A stretch of DNA of 46,482 bases, from the NCBI GenBank assembly GCA_041653495.1, contig JBAZFF010000003.1, positions 1-46,482 on the forward strand, read 5' to 3'. Shown piece after piece: positions 32,009 through 39,940 of the stretch. Below the pieces are notes generated by a model that was given only the letters and a program-made list of their open reading frames with translations, had not been told where the DNA came from and made no database searches. This stretch comes from JBAZFF01 sp041653495. Its GTDB lineage: Bacteria; Patescibacteriota; Minisyncoccia; Minisyncoccales; RBG-13-42-11. The translations under genes were made by a program, and so were the position numbers. Every line of letters starts with the position of its first letter. Position 1 is the stretch's first letter.

Positions 32009-32373
32009 ACCAACTTAACCAACTTAACTATGCAAGCCTTGAAGCAAGCAAGAGGCTGTTTGATGCAGGTATTGCACTGGAGACGGAGGCGATACATAGA
32101 GTATATGCAAATGGCAGCTCTCGACTTATGATGAAAGATATATCGGCCTGCTCCTGGGAGGGAGACATTCCCGCCCCTTCAATGGCCGAAGTGTGGAGGG
32201 AGTTGCCGGAGTGTTACTATACAACTGCATCACAGTCAGAACTACATTTTAACATGACAAAAACTCATTGTGGATACACTGGCGAAAAGGGTGATGGATT
32301 TATGATTCCATATACCAACCACACTGACGCCCTTATCGACCTTCTCATCTGGATAAGAAAGGAGAAGCCATGA
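32005..32373 (+). CDS. Hypothetical protein
   Basis: This 122-residue protein includes PAPSMAEVWRELPE and a C-terminal TDALIDLLIWIRKE, a combination I associate with widespread small phage proteins of unknown function. It starts at an ATGA overlap behind AAAGGAGG. Confidence 0.62.
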   Translation: MNQLNQLNYASLEASKRLFDAGIALETEAIHRVYANGSSRLMMKDISACSWEGDIPAPSMAEVWRELPECYYTTASQSELHFNMTKTHCGYTGEKGDGFMIPYTNHTDALIDLLIWIRKEKP

Positions 32374-32747
32374 CAACCTACACCATGACCGAAGACCAAA
32401 AGAAGATGCTCACTGAGAAGTTGTTGGGTGAGTGCTGGCATGAATACTCAGACCAATTTGGAAGTGATAATATACTATGTAGAAAGTGTGGGATATTTGC
32501 AATTAGGCACACCTTCACTACCGTGCAGGATGCCCACGATGTAATGAAGGTGTTGGTGGAAAAGGGGGAGTGGGATAGTTTTAGCCTATTTGCTCTTACT
32601 GAATGGTGGAATGAAGATGGCGGGAATGACTGGCCGACTCCTTCTCCTAAAGAAATGCGGAAGGATTTTATTCCGTGGCTCTTCATCAACCCCGCCCGCT
32701 TCTGCTGGCTGGCAGCGAAATACTTGGAGGAAAGCAATGCCGTTTGA
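32370..32747 (+). CDS. Hypothetical protein, phage ABA-sandwich-like
   Basis: This 125-residue protein contains CRKCG in its first half and then LVEKGEWDSFSLFALTEWW, followed by PWLFINPARFCWLAAKYLEE, a pattern seen in phage ABA-sandwich-domain proteins. Function unknown. It overlaps both neighbours by a few bases. Confidence 0.6.
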   Translation: MTTYTMTEDQKKMLTEKLLGECWHEYSDQFGSDNILCRKCGIFAIRHTFTTVQDAHDVMKVLVEKGEWDSFSLFALTEWWNEDGGNDWPTPSPKEMRKDFIPWLFINPARFCWLAAKYLEESNAV

Positions 32748-32904
32748 TGCTTATGACTATTACGGGCTAACAATCGAAGCCATCGCCTCCTGTGCCCTTG
32801 AAGGCAACTCGGAAGCGATCAGGATACTGAAGTTGCAGAAAACCGATCACGATCAGTTCCTTATTGAAGTCAAGAAGATTATGAAAAGAACGAAAGGAGA
32901 ATAG
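32737..32904 (+). CDS. Hypothetical small protein (55 aa)
   Basis: ATG 32737 follows GGAGG at 6 nt and overlaps the previous gene by 11 nt; an upstream in-frame extension lies within that gene and is rejected. The product begins MPFDAYDYYGLTIEAIASCALEG and ends in a basic helix. Unknown family. Confidence 0.6.
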   Translation: MPFDAYDYYGLTIEAIASCALEGNSEAIRILKLQKTDHDQFLIEVKKIMKRTKGE

Positions 32905-32905
32905 A

Positions 32906-33157
32906 ATGCTTTATTTTTCATATGATCCAAACGGATTAGGTCTTTCCTATCACGATTCGGCAGACGAGGCAAAGGCAGCCGCCGAAAATGCGATTGAACA
33001 GGAAAGGGAAAATTGTGACGATGATCCAGGATGGTCAGAAAATGTAAATGAAATTTGCTGGGGAATAGTTCAGGAAGTAGCAACAGAGGGTGAGCGCAAG
33101 CCTGACGAAACAGGAAAACATGATTATATCGTTGATTACACTTTGAAGGAAGCGTGA
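32906..33157 (+). CDS. Hypothetical small protein
   Basis: This 83-residue acidic protein (SADEAKAAAENAIEQERENCDDDPGW) resembles small phage proteins whose DEAK...AE helix is followed by an ICWG strand. Function unknown. It ends 7 nt before the tRNA. Confidence 0.62.
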   Translation: MLYFSYDPNGLGLSYHDSADEAKAAAENAIEQERENCDDDPGWSENVNEICWGIVQEVATEGERKPDETGKHDYIVDYTLKEA

Positions 33158-33164
33158 TAATTTG

Positions 33165-33241
33165 CGGGGTGTGGCGGAGTCTGGTACCGCACTGGCTTTG
33201 GGAGCCGGCTATCGCAGGTTCAAATCCCACCATCCCGACCA
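33165..33241 (+). tRNA. tRNA-Pro (anticodon TGG)
   Basis: 77 nt with acceptor CGGGGTG/CATCCCG (one G-U), D-stem GCGG/CCGC, and anticodon stem CTGGC/GCCGG with loop TTTGGGA giving TGG (Pro). The T-loop is a normal TTCAAAT, and CCA is encoded. The T-stem GCAGG/CCCAC has two mismatches in its middle, so the gene may be decaying or may tolerate a weak stem. Confidence 0.85.
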
Positions 33242-33261
33242 TAAAAAAGAGGTTTAAAGAA

Positions 33262-33450
33262 ATGAGCAATGAAATTTGTCCGACTTGCGGAAGATCATTA
33301 AACAACAATGTTCCAAAGAGAATATGTTTTCTTTGCGGAAAGCAAATAACAAGACATCATAAATGGCAGATAGTAGACAGTAAAATTCAACATCGTTGTT
33401 GTGATAATCCAGGTAATTACCCAAAAGGAGAAATGAAATGCGACTTGTAA
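33262..33450 (+). CDS. Zinc-finger protein (62 aa)
   Basis: ATG 33262 lies 20 nt after the tRNA behind GAGG. CPTC near the start, then CFLC and HH, and CC form a zinc-finger-like set. The 3' end overlaps thyX by 13 nt. The longer reading frame from 33154 would run through the tRNA and is rejected. Role unknown. Confidence 0.6.
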   Translation: MSNEICPTCGRSLNNNVPKRICFLCGKQITRHHKWQIVDSKIQHRCCDNPGNYPKGEMKCDL

Positions 33451-34328
33451 AAGCAAGTTATCAGATTATGGCGATGTCGGGCTTCCCGGAGCTTCCTTAC
33501 AGCTATGCAGATTCGGACAGGCTCATTGAAGCGGCAGGCAGAACTTGTTACAAATCCGAAGACAAGATTACGGAAACATCTGCAAAGCCTTTTGTCGAAA
33601 TGCTTGAGAAGCGAACGCACTTCGCCATGATTGAACATTCATGGGAAGTGCGGTTATATTTTGGGGCTGAATTGCCAAAATATCCTTCTCCGTTCTTGAG
33701 ATCATTTTCTTTTTACGGCGATTCTATCGTCGTTGGAAATAGAACGGCTTTTACCGAGGTTGAGCAGAGAGAAGACTTGCCCAAAGGGAATTATTGGCTT
33801 TGGTCCGAATCGGCAATTCGTGCTTTTTCGGAACATTACAGCCATCATTTGATTTTGGCCATGACAGTGAAATTCATCACGGATCGTGGTGTTTCTCACG
33901 AACTTGTCCGGCATCGTCCTTGCTCCTTCGCCCAGGAAAGTACCCGATATTGTAATTATAAGGACGGTGTTGCTTTCATCATTCCTCCATGGTTGGATTT
34001 GCCTGAAGGTGAATTCAATAATCAGGATTTGATTGAGTTCAAGGCGCAAAGGCATCTTAACGATATTGAACGGCGATGGCTTGCAAATCGTTTTCGAGAC
34101 GAAGAGAATTATGTCGATATGTTGAAATTCGGCTGGAAGTCAGAGCAAGCAAGAGGCGAGCTTCCAACCTGCTTAAAAACAGAGATATGGGTAACTGCAC
34201 CTGTCTCTCAATGGCGCTATATGTTCTATCGCAGAGACGACAAAGCGGTCCATGAGCAGATGCGAGAATTGATGAATCCTCTTCATGAGGAAGTCAAAGA
34301 GAAGTATCCTGTTTACTTTGGAGGATAG
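33438..34328 (+). CDS. thyX: Flavin-dependent thymidylate synthase (ThyX)
   Basis: This 296-residue FAD-dependent enzyme makes dTMP from dUMP. The signature RHRxxSxxxxSxRY is present as RHRPCSFAQESTRY near residue 158. FAMIEHSWEVRLYF and AVHEQMRELMNPLHEEV match conserved ThyX segments. ATG 33438 has AAAGGAG at 6 nt. It supports phage DNA synthesis alongside the other nucleotide genes. Confidence 0.92.
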   Translation: MRLVKASYQIMAMSGFPELPYSYADSDRLIEAAGRTCYKSEDKITETSAKPFVEMLEKRTHFAMIEHSWEVRLYFGAELPKYPSPFLRSFSFYGDSIVVGNRTAFTEVEQREDLPKGNYWLWSESAIRAFSEHYSHHLILAMTVKFITDRGVSHELVRHRPCSFAQESTRYCNYKDGVAFIIPPWLDLPEGEFNNQDLIEFKAQRHLNDIERRWLANRFRDEENYVDMLKFGWKSEQARGELPTCLKTEIWVTAPVSQWRYMFYRRDDKAVHEQMRELMNPLHEEVKEKYPVYFGG

Positions 34329-34329
34329 A

Positions 34330-34836
34330 ATGAAACGGCTTCGTTTTATTTATGGGTGGTTATTTGTTCGTCCTCGCCGCTGGTTATTCTGGAAGATGCT
34401 TGCAAAGGGATCATTTGGTTTGAGATTGCTTCCGCATAAAGAGGAATATTTCGGATGGAAGTGGCCAAATCTTCACTGGTGGGTTCTCTATAAAACCATA
34501 TTCAGATTTTGCACGTGGCTCCATTATGATTCATGGAGACTATTCTGCGATTGGACAGGCGGATATCGGTGTTCATTCCCCTTGATTGCAAGGATGATTA
34601 AAAAAATAGGAACAACAACTGCGGGATTCGCAATCAGTGGTGGAGAGTGTTTTCATTGCGGAAGTGAGGCAGGAAATCCGGTTAATCTTGCTGACGATGA
34701 AACAACAGGAACAACCTTTATTCTGGAAAGAGTATGGACAATAGATACACCCGACGGAACCGATCATAGATTTTGCGGAACGACAATTTGCCCGAAGTGT
34801 GGATACAAAGATTACTACGAGGATGGTTCATTATGA
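34330..34836 (+). CDS. Zinc-binding hypothetical protein
   Basis: This 168-residue protein starts behind GGAGGATAGA. A Trp/Arg-rich N-terminal half (LFVRPRRWLFWKM) is followed by CFHCG and, near the C-terminus, CPKCGYKDYYED. It looks like a zinc ribbon split by an insertion. Unknown role; ATGA overlap with the next gene. Confidence 0.6.
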   Translation: MKRLRFIYGWLFVRPRRWLFWKMLAKGSFGLRLLPHKEEYFGWKWPNLHWWVLYKTIFRFCTWLHYDSWRLFCDWTGGYRCSFPLIARMIKKIGTTTAGFAISGGECFHCGSEAGNPVNLADDETTGTTFILERVWTIDTPDGTDHRFCGTTICPKCGYKDYYEDGSL

Positions 34837-35267
34837 AATCTATAGACGAAAAAAGAGGGGTTGCTAAAAAAACCGAGCAATATTTCAAGGAATTGCGATT
34901 TGATGAGAAACATCATCTTGGCCTTGGCGATATAAGGCTTACTGTTGCTCAACAAGAAGAGATTGTGAAATTGGCAGAAGAAAAAATTTGCCAAGGCATT
35001 TTCTTCCGGGGTTCCGTCTCCAAGTATTATAGCGGCCTCAAGATTGCTTATCATCAAGAACTGAAATTGCTCAAGAGAAAGAGTTGCTCCGGTTGTCCTG
35101 AATGCGCTTGGATTTGGGATGACCTTGCGATGTCAATGGATAATTTTATCTGGCCGAAAGTGATAAAGCACGGCGCTTTATATTCTATAAGGATTACGAA
35201 TAAACATCGTGATTGGGAATCAGGAATAGTTGACGACTATGATATTGAGATTTTGGAAGTTAAATGA
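34833..35267 (+). CDS. Hypothetical protein
   Basis: This 144-residue protein is helical at the N-terminus, has a CSGCPEC group near residue 88, and ends in beta-rich sequence. No family recognised. It overlaps both neighbours by ATGA. Confidence 0.6.
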   Translation: MKSIDEKRGVAKKTEQYFKELRFDEKHHLGLGDIRLTVAQQEEIVKLAEEKICQGIFFRGSVSKYYSGLKIAYHQELKLLKRKSCSGCPECAWIWDDLAMSMDNFIWPKVIKHGALYSIRITNKHRDWESGIVDDYDIEILEVK

Positions 35268-35557
35268 GAAGCTCGGAAGAAGATAAGATGAAGAGAGAAA
35301 TAGAACGCCTGAAAAAGAAACACTCTGTCATGATTGATTTTATGAATCAATCCAACGGTTTTATCGGTTTTGTGGAGTTGTCACTTGCAGATTTTCCTCG
35401 ATTAAGGATTGATTTGGCTTTGGAAGATCGAGTGATATATCAGTGTTTTGGAGATAATAAATATCATCTTCATCCAGAATTTGAAAAGACGACAACATCA
35501 GAAATCAAAAAGGTTGTTGAGGTCAAAGAAGATTTTAAAAGAAGCATCGAGTTCTGA
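35264..35557 (+). CDS. Hypothetical protein
   Basis: This 97-residue protein is basic at the N-terminus (KREIERLKKKHSVMIDF), with a central strand-rich part and a Lys-rich tail. No motif allows a function call. Confidence 0.55.
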   Translation: MRSSEEDKMKREIERLKKKHSVMIDFMNQSNGFIGFVELSLADFPRLRIDLALEDRVIYQCFGDNKYHLHPEFEKTTTSEIKKVVEVKEDFKRSIEF

Positions 35558-35636
35558 TAAGAAATTTGTTTTTGTTAAGATAACAATATTATAAAGTAAT
35601 CTCGTAAAAGAGAAGGTCTTGGATAGAGAAAACATT

Positions 35637-35762
35637 ATGGCTATTTTGATTAGCATGAACAACAGGGAAAGAATCGAACAGGAAAGACTTGCTTCAAGAC
35701 GCCGACAAATTTTAATGTGGGTGTTTATCGATCTTTGGTACTCAGAAGGAGTATTGAATTGA
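35637..35762 (+). CDS. Possible small protein (41 aa)
   Basis: Within the 317-nt gap after 35557. The ORF product contains NNRERIEQERLASRRRQIL, followed by WVFIDLWYSEG. The ribosome binding site is weak. The 79 nt before it are A/T-rich and show no clear promoter or hairpin. Confidence 0.35.
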   Translation: MAILISMNNRERIEQERLASRRRQILMWVFIDLWYSEGVLN

Positions 35763-35878
35763 AAACTGCGATTGTTATTGCTGCTATCAGTCTTGGTCTC
35801 TCCTTGTTTGTTTTGATAGCCCTGGTGTTTTCTATTATGAGGATTGATCTTATCATCAAGAAAGGACCAAAGAATTGA
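35759..35878 (+). CDS. Small single-pass membrane protein (39 aa)
   Basis: TTG 35759 overlaps the previous stop and follows GAAGGAG at 7 nt. Most of the product is a membrane helix (IVIAAISLGLSLFVLIALVF), then a basic tail (IKKGPK). The strong site and the 4-nt overlap with the next gene support it. Confidence 0.5.
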   Translation: MKTAIVIAAISLGLSLFVLIALVFSIMRIDLIIKKGPKN

Positions 35879-36207
35879 AGACATCCTATTTTGGTAAATC
35901 TGGTCAACATCCAAACGCTGTTTCCATTGCAGCGATCACCCCTTCTTGGTTCCGTAAAAGAATCTATAAGAAATTTGCTCCGCCATGGAATCTGGTAAAG
36001 AGATATAAGGACGGGCAAGTAACCGAAGAGCAGTACAAAAGAACCTATCAGAAAGAGATTCTCAGCAAGCTTGATCCGAAGCAGGTTGCAGAAGAACTTG
36101 GCCAAGAGGCAATATTGCTTTGCTATGAGAAGAGCGGCCAGTTCTGTCATAGACATCTGGTTGCGGACTGGTTCCAAAGGGCAGGGATAAAGGTAGAGGA
36201 GATTTAA
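35875..36207 (+). CDS. DUF488-family protein
   Basis: This 110-residue protein starts at TTG 35875 behind AAAGGA. The C-terminal segment AILLCYEKSGQFCHRHLVADWF matches the conserved L-C-x-E-K ... CHR end of DUF488 proteins. Biochemical activity of the family is unclear. Confidence 0.7.
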   Translation: MKTSYFGKSGQHPNAVSIAAITPSWFRKRIYKKFAPPWNLVKRYKDGQVTEEQYKRTYQKEILSKLDPKQVAEELGQEAILLCYEKSGQFCHRHLVADWFQRAGIKVEEI

Positions 36208-36208
36208 A

Positions 36209-36682
36209 ATGAAAACACTCCAAGAAAGATTCGACAAAATCTCTCCGGACAAAAGAGGCCTGATCTGGGGAATAGAATTCAATGCAAATGACAAGGATGC
36301 AGAAAACGCGGCTTTTCTGAAGCTGATTATGGATTGCAGTATAAAGCCGCCTTATCTCGAAGAACTGGTATCAGCAATAAAAGATGAATGCGTTTGGGCT
36401 ATCGAACCATGCAAAGAAGGCAAAATGATTCTCTGGGCAATCATGAAATATACACCAGAACTGAACGCCTTGCTCCAAGAAGTATATGAAAGAAATCTTC
36501 TGAAAAAAGCAAAGAATATTATGTATGAATTCAATCAAACAATCCCATCGCTGAAAGCCCTGCAAGAAGATATCAAATTGCTTATCCAGATAAAGGACGG
36601 CACTTTCTGGAACAGAGAGAATGCAATTGATTTCGAAGTTCTCAAACACGAAGTGCAACAAGGAAGAACCCCAATTTACTAA
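36209..36682 (+). CDS. Hypothetical protein
   Basis: This 157-residue helical protein follows AGAGGAG. No recognisable motif. From here to the terminase, codons and phrasing become richer in A and the helices more Lys/Glu-rich. Confidence 0.58.
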   Translation: MKTLQERFDKISPDKRGLIWGIEFNANDKDAENAAFLKLIMDCSIKPPYLEELVSAIKDECVWAIEPCKEGKMILWAIMKYTPELNALLQEVYERNLLKKAKNIMYEFNQTIPSLKALQEDIKLLIQIKDGTFWNRENAIDFEVLKHEVQQGRTPIY

Positions 36683-36706
36683 CATATTCCTCAGAGGGCA
36701 AATAAA

Positions 36707-37024
36707 ATGTCCATCAAAATAAACATAAAGCAGTTGAAAAGACCCTGGGCTGATTGTATCACCTGTCGAGATATCTATTACAAGGCACAAAGGCAGAGAA
36801 AGACTGGCAAACAGATCAAGAAGGCCGAATTCCATATGGAGTTCATCAGAGAAAAACACAAGATAATGGTGCTCCATTTCTGTAAAGAGCACTTAAAGGA
36901 TTTCGAAGAAGAAGTCAAAAAGGCATTAATGGGATTTATCGATCTGGTGGAAGTGATGCCAGAAGACGATAATGATGAATTTCAGAAAGAGATAGAGAAA
37001 GTTTTCACAGTAAAGAATCCATAA
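36707..37024 (+). CDS. Hypothetical protein with CxxC
   Basis: This 105-residue protein has CITC near residue 17 and a conserved-looking HFCKEHLKDFEEEV in the middle; the tail is acidic. The Cys and His residues could bind zinc. It lies just upstream of the terminase genes. Confidence 0.58.
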   Translation: MSIKINIKQLKRPWADCITCRDIYYKAQRQRKTGKQIKKAEFHMEFIREKHKIMVLHFCKEHLKDFEEEVKKALMGFIDLVEVMPEDDNDEFQKEIEKVFTVKNP

Positions 37025-37037
37025 AAGAGGCAGCAAA

Positions 37038-37580
37038 ATGGTCAAGCTAAACAGAAGAACAGAAACAAAGAAGGAGAAAAGGTCTTATCCAAAAGGGGTA
37101 AAGAGACCTACAAAACTCCCCAGTAAAGCAGGCAAGAGAGGGAATAAGAATGGAAGACCAAGAGCCTATTCAGAAGCTCTGGCCAAGAAGATATGCGATA
37201 AGATGGCAGGAGGTAAAACTCTCAGCAAAATCTGTAAGTTAGCAAAGATGCCTGCATATCAGACAGTAATAGACTGGACAAATCAATATCCAGAGTTTAA
37301 ATTATTGTATCAAGAGGCCAAAGATAAACAGATGGATGCCTGGGCCGAACAGATAGTGGATCTGTCTGATGATTCTATTATGCATCCGGCAGCAACAGGT
37401 AAGGCGAAACTCCAAGTAGACACCAGGAAGTGGTTAATGAGTAAGTTGAAGTCAAAGAGATATGGTGACAAGACAATTCTGACAGGAGAAGATGGCGGTC
37501 CAGTCAAGTTCATTGTGGAGTATGAGGATAAACCACAAGTGGACGAATCCGACCTGACGCCTGACGGAGAGAAGGAATAG
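37038..37580 (+). CDS. terS: Terminase small subunit
   Basis: This 180-residue protein lies directly before the large terminase. It begins MVKLNRRTETKKEKR and carries KNGRPRAYSEALAKKICDKMAGGKTLSKICK, a helix-turn-helix pattern typical of small terminases, then DWTNQYPEFKLLYQEAKDK and MDAWAEQIVDLSD, also family-typical. It would recognise the phage packaging site. Its N-terminal KLNRR motif links it to the replication proteins. Confidence 0.83.
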   Translation: MVKLNRRTETKKEKRSYPKGVKRPTKLPSKAGKRGNKNGRPRAYSEALAKKICDKMAGGKTLSKICKLAKMPAYQTVIDWTNQYPEFKLLYQEAKDKQMDAWAEQIVDLSDDSIMHPAATGKAKLQVDTRKWLMSKLKSKRYGDKTILTGEDGGPVKFIVEYEDKPQVDESDLTPDGEKE

Positions 37581-37585
37581 AGATA

Positions 37586-38830
37586 ATGTCGGAAGAATAT
37601 CGAATTCGTCTGCCGCGTCCGACAGAGAAACAAAAGCAGTTTATCAATAGTAAGGCAAAGCGCAAAATGGTAAAGGCCGGTCGTCGGGGAGGGAAGACGG
37701 TCGGTGTTGGTATCTTTGGAACAGAGGAGTTCCTCGCAGGAAAAAGGGTTCTCTATGCGGCACCAACGTCAGAACAGATTGGAAGATTCTGGGCCGTAGT
37801 CACCAGAGCATTGTATGAGCCAGTTAAAGCGAAGAAGCTTTACAAGAATGAATCAGAGCATTACATCGAAGTTCCTGGTACAGAAAATCGCATAAAAGCA
37901 AAGACAGCATGGAACGCGGATAGTCTTCGAGGAGATTACGCCGATGTTATTATCTTCGATGAATTCCAGCTTATGAATGAAGACGCTTGGAATCTTGTTG
38001 GCGCTCCTATGATGTTGGATACCAATGGTGATGCAATATTCATTTACACCCCTCCAAGCTTACGGACGAGATCGGTCAGCAAGGCAAATGATCTGCAACA
38101 TGCTGCAAAGATGTTCGCCAAGATGAAAGAACAGCAGAAGACAAATCCAAAAAGATATGAAACCTTCCATTTTACTTCAATGGATAATCCCCATTTAAGC
38201 AGAGGGGCATTGAAAGAGATAACAGGCGATATGTCCAGTATTGCTTATCGAATGGAGATCCTTGCGGAAGATGTGAATGAAGTCCCTGGTGCGTTATGGA
38301 AAAGGGATGTTATCCAAGCAACAAGGGTTTATACTTTGCCTGATAAGTTGGAGAAGATTGTTGTTGCTGTCGATCCTTCAGCAAGTTCAACTGGGGATGA
38401 GTGCGGTGTGATTACAACTGGTCGATTGCAGAAGCATGGATATGTTCTGCGGGACGATAGCGTGCAAGGGCCCCCTTTGAAATGGGCACAAGCAGCTATT
38501 GCAGCGTTCTATCAGGCGGGAGCGATGTATATAGTGGCAGAGAAGAACAACGGGGGAGAAATGATTTTGAATGTTATTGCCCAGGTTGACAATCAGGTAA
38601 AGGTCAAGTTGGTGCATGCTTCTAAATCAAAAAGGACAAGGGCGGAACCTGTCTCTGTTATTTACGAACAAGGACGGATTCATCATCTGGGAGAGTTCCC
38701 CCGATTGGAAGATGAAATGTGCTTATGGACTCCAGGAGATCCTTCCCCAAATAGAATGGATGCTTTGGTCTGGGGTTTTACTGAGCTTGATCTTGCCGGG
38801 TCGATTGATTGGACAAAGGTGGTTGGATAA
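37586..38830 (+). CDS. terL: Terminase large subunit (ATPase-nuclease)
   Basis: This 414-residue packaging motor has Walker A KAGRRGGKT near residues 30-38 and Walker B VIIFDEFQ near 128-135. The C-terminal nuclease has VAVDPSASSTGDECG (first Asp), AEKNNGG (middle acid) and PNRMDALVWGF (final Asp). All key residues are present and the length is standard. It follows terS by 5 nt. Confidence 0.93.
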   Translation: MSEEYRIRLPRPTEKQKQFINSKAKRKMVKAGRRGGKTVGVGIFGTEEFLAGKRVLYAAPTSEQIGRFWAVVTRALYEPVKAKKLYKNESEHYIEVPGTENRIKAKTAWNADSLRGDYADVIIFDEFQLMNEDAWNLVGAPMMLDTNGDAIFIYTPPSLRTRSVSKANDLQHAAKMFAKMKEQQKTNPKRYETFHFTSMDNPHLSRGALKEITGDMSSIAYRMEILAEDVNEVPGALWKRDVIQATRVYTLPDKLEKIVVAVDPSASSTGDECGVITTGRLQKHGYVLRDDSVQGPPLKWAQAAIAAFYQAGAMYIVAEKNNGGEMILNVIAQVDNQVKVKLVHASKSKRTRAEPVSVIYEQGRIHHLGEFPRLEDEMCLWTPGDPSPNRMDALVWGFTELDLAGSIDWTKVVG

Positions 38831-38842
38831 TAATTCCTGGAT

Positions 38843-38871
38843 TCCTTTAAAGCAGTGTATAAGTGTATAAT
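38843..38871 (+). promoter_or_regulatory. Phage promoter motif, copy 6, with two -10 boxes
   Basis: CCTTTAAAGCAGTG, then TATAAG (38858-38863) with the standard spacing, and a second TATAAT at 38866-38871. The AAAGCAGTG block matches copies 3-5. It lies in the gap after terL and 20 bp before the next ATG, and probably starts the head-gene transcript. Confidence 0.65.
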
Positions 38872-38891
38872 AGAAGTAAGGAGGAAGACAA

Positions 38892-39046
38892 ATGGCATTA
38901 TGTAGCTTGTGTGGCGGTGAGGGATGTAATAAATATGATGGCTTGGATTTTTCTGCGATGGTTGTGAGTTGCCGCGCGAAGAAACGGAATCTGGATTCTG
39001 CAAAGAGTGCGAAGCAGATGCAGCAGAGGTCAAAGAACAGATGTAA
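38892..39046 (+). CDS. Small Cys-rich protein with an apparent -1 frameshift
   Basis: ATG 38892 has AAGGAGG at 7 nt. The first frame encodes MALCSLCGGEGCNKYDGLDF and then runs to 39095 as unlikely sequence. A -1 shift at the T5 run 38948-38952 gives FFCDGCELPREE..FCKECE and a stop at 39044-39046, just before the next gene's AAAGGAGG. The joined product (51 residues) has three CxxC-like groups, so this is the probable real protein. It could be programmed slippage or a one-base deletion. Confidence 0.55.
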
Positions 39047-39063
39047 TCAGGAAAGGAGGCATC

Positions 39064-39435
39064 ATGTTGTTGCAAATGCACCATCAGTTTATTGACGGAT
39101 CAACGAGGATGATGGAGCAAAAGGAATTTAATGTAGTCTTTCCTCCAACAGAATCTTTTCCCGGAAGCGTCAAAGACTGGATAAGGACAACCAAAGAGCA
39201 ACATGAGACTTTTCAAGATTGTCTTAGAAAATGGGTTAAGGAAGTCAAAGAGAAATATCCGTTGCCTGAGAAAACAATCTGGTTGATGAAAGAAGTAGAG
39301 CCATGCGATAGCTGCTTAGGCTCTGGTGAGATTGTCTACGGCAGTGATACAGAGGCAGGCCGAGAAGTTGTCAAGTGCGATTGTTCTCAAGGATATAAAG
39401 CTTTTGCAAAGACATTCTATCCGAAAGGAGAATGA
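39064..39435 (+). CDS. Zinc-finger hypothetical protein
   Basis: This 123-residue protein starts at ATG 39064 behind AAAGGAGG. The C-terminal part has CDSCLGSGEIVYGSDTEAG and CDC, like half of a DnaJ-type CxxCxGxG zinc finger. Unknown role. Confidence 0.6.
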   Translation: MLLQMHHQFIDGSTRMMEQKEFNVVFPPTESFPGSVKDWIRTTKEQHETFQDCLRKWVKEVKEKYPLPEKTIWLMKEVEPCDSCLGSGEIVYGSDTEAGREVVKCDCSQGYKAFAKTFYPKGE

Positions 39436-39438
39436 GCC

Positions 39439-39783
39439 ATGGTCGAAAACAATATTGGTCCAAACAAAAAGAAGCTTATCTTCCAAAAAATGGCATTGGA
39501 TGCAATTCCTCCGAGGGATTGCAATGTAACATTCTTGGCATCTTTCAAAGCAGGAATGGAATTCCTTTCAGATAAGAACAAGATTTCTGAAAGCTTCCGA
39601 GAAGCTTTGAAATGGTTCGATGAAAGAATTGCTTTACTGAGGAGTTGCCCACAACCAAATCCATGGTCAAATTCAACCGATGAAGAAATTGCTGGTGAGA
39701 TCTTGCGGAGGGTTGAAGCCAATGTCAGGGAAAAGAAAGCAGAAGCCAAAGAACAGACAATGCAGCGGAAAGATAAAGTATAG
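39439..39783 (+). CDS. Hypothetical protein
   Basis: This 114-residue protein has a mid-section ALKWFDERIALLRSCPQPNPW and a basic helical C-terminus. No family recognised. It overlaps the next gene by 62 nt, more than usual here. Confidence 0.55.
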   Translation: MVENNIGPNKKKLIFQKMALDAIPPRDCNVTFLASFKAGMEFLSDKNKISESFREALKWFDERIALLRSCPQPNPWSNSTDEEIAGEILRRVEANVREKKAEAKEQTMQRKDKV

Positions 39784-39940
39784 TTCCAAAGCAATGGCGA
39801 AAGCGGCAGCGATAAGACATATGCTGGCATTCAAAGAAATCATGAACGCTTATTATTGTTCTCTTTGTGGCAAGTATCATATTGGTCATGCCGCACATAG
39901 AAGTAGGCGCCAGAGCTTTGCAATAGGAGATTCAAGATGA
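39722..39940 (+). CDS. Small basic zinc-finger-like protein
   Basis: This 72-residue protein starts at ATG 39722, 10 nt after GGAGG. It has a basic N-terminus and a C-terminal AYYCSLCGKYHIGHA, which looks like a CxxC...HxxxH zinc knuckle. Unknown role. Confidence 0.6.
   Translation: MSGKRKQKPKNRQCSGKIKYSSKAMAKAAAIRHMLAFKEIMNAYYCSLCGKYHIGHAAHRSRRQSFAIGDSR

Noticed and set aside
33154..33450. Single gene reading through the tRNA region from 33154
   Set aside because: The first 36 codons are tRNA-Pro sequence; the ribosome binding site and protein-like sequence begin at 33262.
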